DNA from: JBKPIY01 sp046730475
GTDB taxonomy: Bacteria; Actinomycetota; Thermoleophilia; Solirubrobacterales; 70-9
Direction of reading: 5' to 3'
Length of the DNA stretch: 23,167 bases
Assembly (NCBI GenBank): GCA_046730475.1
Contig: JBKPIY010000006.1
Coordinates: 1-23,167, forward strand
Positions 8,990-16,920 of this stretch are shown here, piece by piece (position 1 is the stretch's first letter; each line of letters opens with the position of its first letter). Both the position numbers and the translations under genes were made by a program. The notes beneath the pieces were generated by a model, which saw only the letters and a program-made list of their open reading frames with translations, ran no database searches and was not told where the DNA came from.

Positions 8990-10273
8990 ATGAAGGTCCT
9001 GGTGGTCGGCGGCGGCGGTCGCGAGCACGCGATTGTCAGGGCGCTTGCCCGCTCCGAGCGGAGACCGCAACTGCTCTGCGCGCCCGGCAACGCCGGGATC
9101 GCGGCCGACGCCACCGTCCTCGAAGTCGGCGCCGAGGACGTCGACGGGATCGTCGCCTCCGCCCGCGACCAACGAGTCGAGCTGGTGGTGGTCGGGCCAG
9201 AGGCCCCATTGGTGGCCGGCGTCGTCGACGCCCTCGCCGACGCAGGCGTGGCGGCGTTCGGCCCCGGCGCCGAGGCCGCCCGGATCGAGGGGTCGAAGCT
9301 CCACGCCAAGGAGCTGATGGCCGAGGCCGGCGTCCCCACCGCCTCCCACACGGTGCTGCGCTCTCACCAGGAGGCCCTCGAGCACATCGCTTGCGCCTCC
9401 TACCCGGCCGTGCTGAAGGCAGACGGCCTCGCGGCGGGCAAGGGGGTGATCATCTGCGAGACTGAGGCGGAGGCCCGCGAGGCGGCCGCCGCCTTCTTCG
9501 TCGAGCGCCGCTTCGGGGACACGCAGGTGGTCCTGGAGGAGTTCCTGCGCGGAGAGGAGCTCTCGCTGCTGGCGCTGTGCGACGGCGAGAACGTCCTCCC
9601 CCTCGCCCCGGCCCAGGACTACAAGCGGATCGGCGACGGCGACGTCGGCCCGAACACGGGCGGGATGGGAAGCTACTCGCCGGTGCCGGGCTTCGACCGC
9701 GAGGAGGTGGAGCGGATCGCCGGCTCGGTGCACCGCCCGATCGTCACCGCGATGGCCCGGCGGGGAACCCCTTACCGCGGTGTCCTCTACGCCGGGCTGA
9801 TGATCACCGCGGCGGGCCCGAAGGTGCTCGAGTTCAACTGCCGCTTCGGCGATCCCGAGACCCAGGCGGTCCTTCCGCGGCTGCGCTCGGATCTGCTCGA
9901 CCTCCTGCTCGCATCCCGAGAGCCCGGCGGCCTGGCCGGCGCCGAGGCGGAGTTCGCGGACGACTGGGCGGTGACGGTGGTGATCGCCTCCGCCGGCTAC
10001 CCGGCCAACTCGTCGAAGGGGGACCCGATCTCGGGGCTGGAGGAGGCGGCGGGCGTCGACGGAGTCGAGATCACCCACGCCGGGACCGCCCTCCGGAACG
10101 ACGAGGTCGTCACCGCCGGCGGCCGCGTCCTCAACGTCACAGGGCTGGGGCCGACCCCGGCTGACGCCCGTGATCGGGCGTACGATGCCGCCGGCCGGAT
10201 CCGGTTCGACGGCGCCCAGATGAGAACCGATATCGCCGCCCGCGCCGTGGGCCGGGTCGCGGCAAGCCGCTGA
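8990..10273 (+). CDS. purD: Phosphoribosylamine-glycine ligase (GAR synthetase)
   Basis: A 427-residue ATP-grasp ligase of normal length. It joins 5-phosphoribosylamine and glycine using ATP, step 2 of de novo purine synthesis in the cytoplasm. The N-domain starts MKVLVVGGGGREHAI, the PurD signature glycine loop. The ATP-grasp segment VLKADGLAAGKG is at about 141-152, and GPNTGGMGSYSP and LEFNCRFGDPETQ follow. No strong ribosome binding site precedes the ATG; translation may depend on the GYD gene 22 bp upstream. It is followed by purE after 13 bp. Confidence 0.97.
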   Translation: MKVLVVGGGGREHAIVRALARSERRPQLLCAPGNAGIAADATVLEVGAEDVDGIVASARDQRVELVVVGPEAPLVAGVVDALADAGVAAFGPGAEAARIEGSKLHAKELMAEAGVPTASHTVLRSHQEALEHIACASYPAVLKADGLAAGKGVIICETEAEAREAAAAFFVERRFGDTQVVLEEFLRGEELSLLALCDGENVLPLAPAQDYKRIGDGDVGPNTGGMGSYSPVPGFDREEVERIAGSVHRPIVTAMARRGTPYRGVLYAGLMITAAGPKVLEFNCRFGDPETQAVLPRLRSDLLDLLLASREPGGLAGAEAEFADDWAVTVVIASAGYPANSSKGDPISGLEEAAGVDGVEITHAGTALRNDEVVTAGGRVLNVTGLGPTPADARDRAYDAAGRIRFDGAQMRTDIAARAVGRVAASR

Positions 10274-10286
10274 ACGAGAGGAAGCG

Positions 10287-10778
10287 ATGGAGACGATCGA
10301 ACCCGAGGGCGCCATCCACCGCGAGGCGGCCCTCACCGAGATGCCCGCGGTCGAAGAGGCCTTCGAGGAGATCGAGGTCGACGCGCCCCTGGTGGGGATC
10401 ATCATGGGCTCGAAGAACGACAAGTCCAGGATGCAACCCGCGGGCGAGGCGCTCAACCAGCACGGAATCCGGTTCGAGGTCCGGGTCCTGAGCTCCCACC
10501 GCGACCCCGAGGCCACCCGCGAGTACTGCGCGAACGCCCGCATGCGGGGGCTGAAGGTGATCATCGCCGGGGCCGGGATGTCCGCCGCCCTGCCGGGTTT
10601 CGCTGCCTCCCAGACCGACCTCCCCGTGATCGGGGTGCCGATCGCGGGCAAGAACCTGGGCGGGCTCGACGCCCTCCTGTCGGCGGTCCAGATGCCGCCG
10701 GGGGTGCCGGTCGCCTGCGTCGCCGTGGACGGCGCCAGGAACGCGGGGCTGCTCGCCGTCCGGATAATCAACGCGTGA
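10287..10778 (+). CDS. purE: PurE-family phosphoribosylaminoimidazole carboxylase / N5-CAIR mutase
   Basis: A 163-residue PurE protein. The core from about residue 35 has MGSKND (40-45), SSHRDP (69-74, with the catalytic-type H71), GAGMSAALPGF (95-105), LPVIGVPI and SAVQMPPGVPVA. The first 34 residues are an acidic extension not usual in short PurE. The third motif is normally GAGGAAHLPGM in class I enzymes; here the His is Ala101 and GGA is replaced by MSA. Class I PurE converts N5-CAIR made by PurK to CAIR, while class II carboxylates AIR directly with CO2. No purK is seen in this cluster, so which reaction it performs is open. AGAGGAAG precedes the ATG, a good ribosome binding site. Confidence 0.92.
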   Translation: METIEPEGAIHREAALTEMPAVEEAFEEIEVDAPLVGIIMGSKNDKSRMQPAGEALNQHGIRFEVRVLSSHRDPEATREYCANARMRGLKVIIAGAGMSAALPGFAASQTDLPVIGVPIAGKNLGGLDALLSAVQMPPGVPVACVAVDGARNAGLLAVRIINA

Positions 10779-10809
10779 CCTCGAGACATCAATCCTGGCG
10801 CTCGGGTTC

Positions 10810-10840
10810 GCCTGCGGCGATCCCGGGTCACCACGCAGGC
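10810..10840 (+). other. Inverted repeat just before the purB ribosome binding site
   Basis: GCCTGCG at 10810-10816 pairs with CGCAGGC at 10834-10840 around 17 bases. The TGAGGG ribosome binding site of purB begins at 10841. It could be a weak terminator of purE or a leader hairpin of purB; no T-run follows. Confidence 0.3.
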
Positions 10841-10853
10841 TGAGGGATGCCGG

Positions 10854-12146
10854 GTGATCGCGAGGTACACCAGACCGGAGATCGGCGCCGTGTGGACGCC
10901 GCGACGGCGGATGGAGGCGTGGCTCCAGGTCGAGTTGGCGGCCACCGAGGCGCTCGCGGCCGAGGGGTTGGTCCCGGCCGAGGCCGCCACCGCCTGCCGG
11001 GAGCGCGCCGCCTTCACCGTCGAGGCGGTCGAGGAGCGCGAGCGGACCACCGGCCACGACGTTGCCGCCTTCGTCGACGTCGTCGCCCAGTCGATCGGCG
11101 AGCCGGGTCGCTGGCTCCACTACGGGCTCACCTCCTCGGATGTGCTCGACACCGCCCTCGCGCTCCAGCTTTCCGAGGCGGGGATGTTGCTGCTCGCGGG
11201 TGCCAGGAGCTTCCGCGATGCGCTGATCGCGCGCGCCCGTGAGCACGCCGACACTCTCTGCGTAGGGCGCACCCACGGGGTCCACGCCGAGCCCACCACC
11301 TTCGGGCTGAAGCTCGCGAGCTTCGCGTTCGAGGCCGATCGCAATATGGCCCGCCTCCGGGAAGCCTTCGACCAGGCGGCGGTGGGGAAGTTGTCGGGCG
11401 CGGTGGGCTCGTACGCGTCGCTGGCGCCCGCCGTCGAGGCTCAGGTAATGAACGCGCTCGGCCTCCGCGCCGAGGACATCGCCACCCAGGTCGTCCCCCG
11501 CGATCGCCACGCGGTCCTGGTGGCGCGGATCGCGGTCGCCGGCTCCGGTCTCGAGCGCTTCGCCACCGAGGTCCGAAACCTCCAGCGGACCGAGGTCCAC
11601 GAGGTCGAGGAGCCGTTCGCCGCCGACCAAAAGGGCTCCTCGGCGATGCCCCACAAGCGAAATCCGATCCTCGCCGAGCGGATCTGCGGGCTCGCGCGGG
11701 TGCTGCGCGGCTACGCCCAGGCGGCGCTCGAGAACGTCGCCCTCTGGCACGAGCGCGACATCTCCCACTCGGGCGCCGAGCGGGTGATCCTCCCCGACGC
11801 CACCATCGCCCTCGACTACATGCAGCACCTGGCCGTGCGACTGGTTGAGGGGATGACCGTCCGCACCGATCGGATGCGCGAGAACCTCGAGCTCACCCAC
11901 GGCGCCCTGTTCAGCCAGCGGGCCCTGAGCGCCCTGGTCGCGTCCGGGATGAGCCGCGACGAGGCCTACCGGGTGGTTCAGGAGTCGGCCCAGCGAGCCT
12001 GGGACGAGGGCACCGACTTCCGCGAGCTGATCGCCGCGGCGGCCCCCCAGCTCCCCCAGGGCGACCTTGACGCGATCTTCGACTACGGCGCCTACACCAC
12101 GCACGTTCCCGAGCTGATCGCTCGGCTCGACCGGCTCACCGGCTGA
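10854..12146 (+). CDS. purB: Adenylosuccinate lyase
   Basis: A 430-residue member of the fumarase/aspartase superfamily, typical length. It removes fumarate from SAICAR (to AICAR) and from adenylosuccinate (to AMP). Visible motifs are HYGLTSSDVLDTA, GRTHGVHAEPTTFG (general acid/base candidate H141) and the superfamily signature GSSAMPHKRNP (about 261-271) with the mobile-loop serines S262/S263. The GTG at 10854 is chosen because TGAGGG ends 7 nt upstream and MIARYTRPEIGAVWT is the normal N-terminus. It is separated from purE by 75 bp. Confidence 0.97.
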   Translation: MIARYTRPEIGAVWTPRRRMEAWLQVELAATEALAAEGLVPAEAATACRERAAFTVEAVEERERTTGHDVAAFVDVVAQSIGEPGRWLHYGLTSSDVLDTALALQLSEAGMLLLAGARSFRDALIARAREHADTLCVGRTHGVHAEPTTFGLKLASFAFEADRNMARLREAFDQAAVGKLSGAVGSYASLAPAVEAQVMNALGLRAEDIATQVVPRDRHAVLVARIAVAGSGLERFATEVRNLQRTEVHEVEEPFAADQKGSSAMPHKRNPILAERICGLARVLRGYAQAALENVALWHERDISHSGAERVILPDATIALDYMQHLAVRLVEGMTVRTDRMRENLELTHGALFSQRALSALVASGMSRDEAYRVVQESAQRAWDEGTDFRELIAAAAPQLPQGDLDAIFDYGAYTTHVPELIARLDRLTG

Positions 12147-12190
12147 GGCGAGGACCGGCGGTTTCGCCCGCGGTGTGAGATGCTCGCGCG

Positions 12191-12478
12191 GTGATCCTCT
12201 ACACCTGCGGTCAGAAGAAGGCGCTGGCGAGCGTCGGGCACCCCTGCGGCCGCGCGGCCGGCGCCCTCGACAAGGCCGGATACGAGTACGAGCTCCGGAC
12301 GGTGAAGGGCTACCGCCTGGCGCCGTGGACGCGACCGAGCCGCAGCAAGGATCGGGCCGAGATCAAGCGGCTCAGCGGCACGAACGAGGTCCCGATCCTG
12401 GTGCTCGACGACGGCACGGTGGTATCCGGCTCCGGCAGGATCGTCCGCTGGGCGCGCGAGCATCCGGTCACCCGTTAA
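12191..12478 (+). CDS. Small thioredoxin-fold protein (GST N-terminal / glutaredoxin-like)
   Basis: A 95-residue protein that looks like a free-standing glutathione S-transferase N-terminal domain: MILYTCGQKK (strand plus C6), HPCGRAAGALDKAGYEYELRTVKG, then the conserved cis-proline region NEVPILVLDDGTVVSGSGRIVRWA, which matches the usual 'VPvL..dG..i.eS..I..yL'. C6 is not in a CxxC; a second cysteine is C19. There is no C-terminal GST domain. The reaction is unknown. It starts with GTG and has no Shine-Dalgarno sequence; a TGAGAT hexamer lies 9 nt upstream. It sits between purB and purC on the same strand, but no purine role is known for such proteins. Confidence 0.75.
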   Translation: MILYTCGQKKALASVGHPCGRAAGALDKAGYEYELRTVKGYRLAPWTRPSRSKDRAEIKRLSGTNEVPILVLDDGTVVSGSGRIVRWAREHPVTR

Positions 12479-12566
12479 GGCGCCGCGCCGGGTGGCTGGG
12501 CGGGCGGCGCGCGGGGTTCAGGGCGGAGCTTGCGGGTTCGCGCACCGGCCCGGCCGCGGCCGTTGT

Positions 12567-12572
12567 TAGCAT
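12567..12572 (+). promoter_or_regulatory. Candidate -10 box TAGCAT ahead of purC
   Basis: TAGCAT ends 11 nt before the purC ATG, in a stretch otherwise nearly all G and C. No Shine-Dalgarno is present between them, which suggests a transcript with a very short leader or none. A -35 box is not recognisable. Confidence 0.4.
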
Positions 12573-12583
12573 CGCGGCCCGGG

Positions 12584-13438
<855 letters not shown>

Positions 13439-13477
13439 CGAGCGTTTTCGGGCACCCGGGTTGTCTCGCTCGACGGC

Positions 13478-13483
13478 TAGGCT
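13478..13483 (+). promoter_or_regulatory. Candidate -10 box TAGGCT ahead of purS
   Basis: TAGGCT ends 6 nt before the GTG of purS, so a transcript would start at or next to the start codon (leaderless). No ribosome binding site is seen. No clear -35 box is seen. Confidence 0.45.
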
Positions 13484-13489
13484 GAGACG

Positions 13490-13729
13490 GTGAGGGCGCG
13501 CGTTCTGATCACGCCCAAGGAGGGCATCCTCGATCCCCAGGGAAAGGCGGTCGAGCGTGCCTTGCCCGCCCTCGGGTTCAACCGCGTCTCCAACGTGAGG
13601 GTCGGCCGACTGGTCGAGCTCGAGACGGACGACCCGGACGCGATCCCCTCGCTCTGCGAGAAGCTCCTCGCCAATCCCCTGATCGAGGACTTCGAGATCG
13701 AGATCGACGACAACGGGGCGGGCACCTGA
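13490..13729 (+). CDS. purS: FGAM synthase subunit PurS
   Basis: A 79-residue protein starting with GTG. It matches PurS: RARVLITPKEGILDPQGKAVERALPALGF, then VRVGRLVELE and a C-terminal NPLIEDFEIEI. PurS is the small bridging subunit of the three-part formylglycinamidine ribonucleotide synthase (PurS-PurQ-PurL) that channels ammonia from PurQ to PurL. Its stop overlaps the purQ start (TGATG at 13727-13731), giving coupled, balanced translation. Confidence 0.95.
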   Translation: MRARVLITPKEGILDPQGKAVERALPALGFNRVSNVRVGRLVELETDDPDAIPSLCEKLLANPLIEDFEIEIDDNGAGT

Positions 13730-14397
13730 TGTTCGGGGTGATCCGGTTCCCCGGCTCCTGCGACGAGCGCGATGCGCTCGCCGCCTGCGAGCGGGTTGCC
13801 GACGCCCGGCTGCTCTGGCACGAGGAGACCGACCTCACCGGGATCGAGGCCGTGATCGTTCCGGGCGGCTTCTCCTACGGCGACTACCTGCGGGCGGGCG
13901 CGATCGCCCGCTTCTCACCGGTGATGGAGGCGGTCGCGGAGTTCGCCGCCGGCGGTGGGCCCGTGCTGGGGATCTGTAACGGCTTCCAGGTGCTGTGCGA
14001 ATGCGGGCTGCTTCCGGGGGCGCTCCTGCCCAACGAGGGCCTGCGGTTCGTCTGCCGCCAGGTGGAGCTGGTCGCCGAGCCGAGCGGGTCGGCGTGGATG
14101 CGCGAGGTGGAGGCCGGAGAGCGCCTATCGATTCCGGTCAAGCACACGACCGGCCGGTATTTCGCCCCCGAAGAGGAGCTCGACCGGCTCGAGCGGAACG
14201 GCCAGGTCGCGCTCCGCTACGCGCCCGGCCACAACCCGAACGGCGCGCTCCGCAATATCGCCGGGATCACGAACGATGCCGGAAGCGTGCTCGGGCTGTT
14301 GCCGCATCCCGAGCACGCGGTCGACCCGCTCATCGGCTCCGACGACGGCCTCGCGATCTTCCGATCGATGGCGGCGGTCCGGGAGCCGGTCGCTTGA
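13729..14397 (+). CDS. purQ: FGAM synthase glutaminase subunit PurQ
   Basis: A 222-residue class I glutamine amidotransferase. The catalytic triad is visible: C83 in GICNGFQ, and H193 and E195 in LPHPEHA. PGGFSYGDYLRAGAIA (about 45-60) is the oxyanion-loop region characteristic of PurQ. It releases ammonia from glutamine for PurL. Its ATG overlaps the purS stop by one base, and purL begins 37 bp after its stop. Confidence 0.97.
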   Translation: MFGVIRFPGSCDERDALAACERVADARLLWHEETDLTGIEAVIVPGGFSYGDYLRAGAIARFSPVMEAVAEFAAGGGPVLGICNGFQVLCECGLLPGALLPNEGLRFVCRQVELVAEPSGSAWMREVEAGERLSIPVKHTTGRYFAPEEELDRLERNGQVALRYAPGHNPNGALRNIAGITNDAGSVLGLLPHPEHAVDPLIGSDDGLAIFRSMAAVREPVA

Positions 14398-14422
14398 GGG
14401 GCGGGCGGCTGGGCCCGGCCGC

Positions 14423-14428
14423 GATACT
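14423..14428 (+). promoter_or_regulatory. Candidate -10 box GATACT ahead of purL
   Basis: GATACT ends 6 nt before the purL GTG in otherwise GC-only sequence (CCCCCG between). No ribosome binding site is present. This fits a leaderless purL transcript in addition to read-through from purSQ. Confidence 0.42.
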
Positions 14429-14434
14429 CCCCCG

Positions 14435-16693
14435 GTGACCACGGCCGAGTCGCCGCATCGCGAGCTGGGGCTCACCGACGCCGAGTACGAGCGAATCACC
14501 CAGCTCCTGGCCCGGGAGCCCAACCGGGTCGAGCTGGCGATGTTCTCGCTGCTGTGGTCCGAGCACTGCGCCTACAAGCACTCGCGGAAGCTGCTTCGGC
14601 GGCTCCCGACCGAGGGAGAGCGAGTGGTGATGGGCCCGGGCGAGAACGCCGGGGCGGTCGACGTCGGCGGCGGGTACGCGGCCGCCTTCAAGGTCGAGTC
14701 CCACAACCACCCGAGCGCGGTCGAGCCCTTCCAGGGGGCGGCGACGGGGGTGGGCGGGATCCTCCGCGACGTGTTCGCCCTCGGCGCGCGCCCGATCGCG
14801 ATCCTCGATTCGCTTCGGTTCGGCGAGCTCGACTCCGAGCGCTCGCGATACCTGTTCGAGGGCGCGGTGGCCGGGATCGGCCACTACGGCAACTCGATCG
14901 GGGTCCCGACCGTGGGCGGCGAGATCTATTTCGAGGCCCCCTACGAGCACAACTGCCTGGTGAACGCGATGTGCGTGGGCCTGGCGCGGACCGAGACGAT
15001 GGTCCGGTCGGCGGCAGCCGGCCGAGGCAACCTGATCGTCCTGATGGGCGCCTCGACCGGGCGCGACGGGATCGGCGGCGCCTCGGTGCTCGCCTCGGCC
15101 GAGCTCGAGGCGGGTGACGCGGGGAAGCGGCCGAGCGTCCAGATCGGGGACCCGTTCGAGGAGTCGAAGCTGCTCGAGTGCTGCCTCGAGCTGCTCGAGC
15201 GGGGCCTGCTCGTCTCGCTCCAGGATCTCGGCGCGGCCGGGCTCACCTCGTCGGCCGGCGAGATGGCCTTTCGGGGCGGAGTCGGGATCGACCTGGACGT
15301 TCGCCTGGTCCCGCTTCGGGAGGCCGACATGGAGCCGTTCGAGATCATGGTGTCCGAGTCGCAGGAGCGGATGCTCGCGGTGGTGGAGCCGGCCAAGCTC
15401 GACCAGGTGATCGCGGCCTGCGAGCACTGGCAGACCGGGGCGGCGGCGGTCGGCGAGGTGACCGAAACCGATCGGTTGCGGGTCCTCGACGGCGGCGAGG
15501 TCGTCGGCGACGTGCCCGTGTCGGCGCTGGTCGACGGCTGCCCCCTCTACGACCTCGAGCCCGCGGAGCCCGAAGGATGGATCTACGAGAACGCCGAGAC
15601 CCTCCCCGAGCGCGTCCTCCTCGTCGCTGGGCGCTCGGCCGACCCGGCGGATCCATCGGCCATCCTCGCCGCCCTCCTCGCCGCGCCGGACGTCGCCTCG
15701 AAGCGGTGGGCATTCGAGCAGTACGACTCGATCGTCGGCTCGCGCACGGCGCGCCGCCCGGAGACGGCCGACGCCTCCGTCCTGAAGCTGGCGGAGGGCC
15801 GGTCCGCGATCGCGGTGGCGATCGACGGAAACGGGCGCCGGGTCGCCTGCGACCCATACGCGGGCGCCGTCGAGGCGGTGCTCGAGTGCGCCGCCAACCT
15901 CGCCTGTGTCGGCGGCGCGCCGCTCGGCCTCACCAACTGCCTCAACTTCGGCAACCCCGAGAAGGCGGCCGTCGCCTGGCAGCTCGACCGGGCGGTCTCC
16001 GGCCTCGCCGACGCCTGCCGCGAGCTCGGTGTCCCCGTGGTCGGCGGCAACGTCTCCCTCTACAACGAGACCGAGCATGGGCCGATCTACCCGACCCCCG
16101 TGGTGGGCATGGTCGGCGAGCTCCCCGATCCGGCGAGAGCAGGAGGGATCGCCCTGGGCGAGGGACAGACGATCGCCCTCGTCGGCCCGTTCTCGCCCTC
16201 GCTGGCCGGCTCCGAGCTGGCGAAGCTCCGGGGGGAGCTCGGCGCCGGCCTCCCCTCGCTGCCGATCGACCGGGTGGCTGCGGCGTTGGCGGTCGTTCGC
16301 GAAGCGGTCCGGGCGGGGACGATCTCGGTTGCCCACGACATAAGCGACGGCGGCCTCGCCTGCGCCGTCGCCGAGATGGCGATCGCCGGCGCCATCGGCG
16401 CCCGTCTCGACCTCGACTCGTTGATCGAGGCCCGGGGCTGCTCGGGCGAGACGGCGCTGTTCGGCGAGGGCCCCGGCGGGATCGTGGTCGCGGGCACCGG
16501 CTCCGCGATCGCCTCGCTCGCCGGGCGCGGCGCCGACGTCCTGGTCCTCGGCGACACCGGCGGCGATCGGATCGCGATCGAGGCGGCCGAGGCGACGGTC
16601 AGCCTCGCCCTCCGGGACGCCGAGCGCGCCTGGCGCTCGCTCGCCTCCCTGGTGGAGGGCACCTCGCTCGCCGATCTGGCCAGGTCGCCCTAG
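14435..16693 (+). CDS. purL: FGAM synthase large subunit PurL (small-type)
   Basis: A 752-residue PurL of the short type that works with separate PurS and PurQ. It converts FGAR, glutamine-derived ammonia and ATP to FGAM. Key segments: WSEHCAYKHSRKLL (H44, Y47, K48 region), ESHNHPSAVEPFQGAATGVGGILRD (88-112, substrate and Mg-ATP site), GASTGRDGIGGAS, then a second AIRS-like half with CDPYAGAVEAVLECAANLACVGG and ISDGGLACAVAEMA. The frame stays open far upstream through purQ, but the GTG at 14435 gives MTTAESPHRELGLTDAEYERI, the family N-terminus. The stop is TAG at 16691. Confidence 0.96.
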   Translation: MTTAESPHRELGLTDAEYERITQLLAREPNRVELAMFSLLWSEHCAYKHSRKLLRRLPTEGERVVMGPGENAGAVDVGGGYAAAFKVESHNHPSAVEPFQGAATGVGGILRDVFALGARPIAILDSLRFGELDSERSRYLFEGAVAGIGHYGNSIGVPTVGGEIYFEAPYEHNCLVNAMCVGLARTETMVRSAAAGRGNLIVLMGASTGRDGIGGASVLASAELEAGDAGKRPSVQIGDPFEESKLLECCLELLERGLLVSLQDLGAAGLTSSAGEMAFRGGVGIDLDVRLVPLREADMEPFEIMVSESQERMLAVVEPAKLDQVIAACEHWQTGAAAVGEVTETDRLRVLDGGEVVGDVPVSALVDGCPLYDLEPAEPEGWIYENAETLPERVLLVAGRSADPADPSAILAALLAAPDVASKRWAFEQYDSIVGSRTARRPETADASVLKLAEGRSAIAVAIDGNGRRVACDPYAGAVEAVLECAANLACVGGAPLGLTNCLNFGNPEKAAVAWQLDRAVSGLADACRELGVPVVGGNVSLYNETEHGPIYPTPVVGMVGELPDPARAGGIALGEGQTIALVGPFSPSLAGSELAKLRGELGAGLPSLPIDRVAAALAVVREAVRAGTISVAHDISDGGLACAVAEMAIAGAIGARLDLDSLIEARGCSGETALFGEGPGGIVVAGTGSAIASLAGRGADVLVLGDTGGDRIAIEAAEATVSLALRDAERAWRSLASLVEGTSLADLARSP

Positions 16694-16846
16694 TGGCGGA
16701 GCGACGCCTGGCGATTCAGCGAACGCTCCCGACCCGCCGCCGCGACCGACTCGGGGCCGCCGCCCGCAGGCGAATGAGGTCCCGCAGCGCCCGCCTCTCG
16801 CCTTCCGCTCCGGCTCGATACCCGCGGGTCTCGCTGGACCCGCTGC

Positions 16847-16852
16847 TACCCT
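16847..16852 (+). promoter_or_regulatory. Possible -10 box TACCCT in the purF leader
   Basis: TACCCT is identical to the -10 box proposed for clpB. A transcript would begin near 16859, exactly at the base of the hairpin that follows. No convincing -35 box is visible, so this is a weak call. Confidence 0.3.
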
Positions 16853-16858
16853 GCGAAT

Positions 16859-16879
16859 GCAGGCGGTTGGCCTGCTTTT
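16859..16879 (+). terminator. Hairpin plus T-run between purL and purF (terminator or attenuator)
   Basis: GCAGGC (16859-16864) and GCCTGC (16870-16875) form a perfect 6-bp stem around GGTTG, followed at once by TTTT and more T-rich sequence (TTTTGTCGTCTTTCC). This is the only classical intrinsic-terminator shape I see in the window. It lies 166 bp after purL and 42 bp before purF, so it can either end the purL transcript or act in the purF leader. Confidence 0.6.
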
Positions 16880-16920
16880 GTCGTCTTTCCTCGACCCGGC
16901 GATTTGACGCCTAGAGGCTC

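Noticed and set aside
16694..16914. A 73-codon GTG frame right after purL, Arg-rich with CECRRLACFC near its end
   Set aside because: No ribosome binding site, amino-acid use like non-coding GC-rich DNA, and it runs through the purF leader hairpin and possible promoter.
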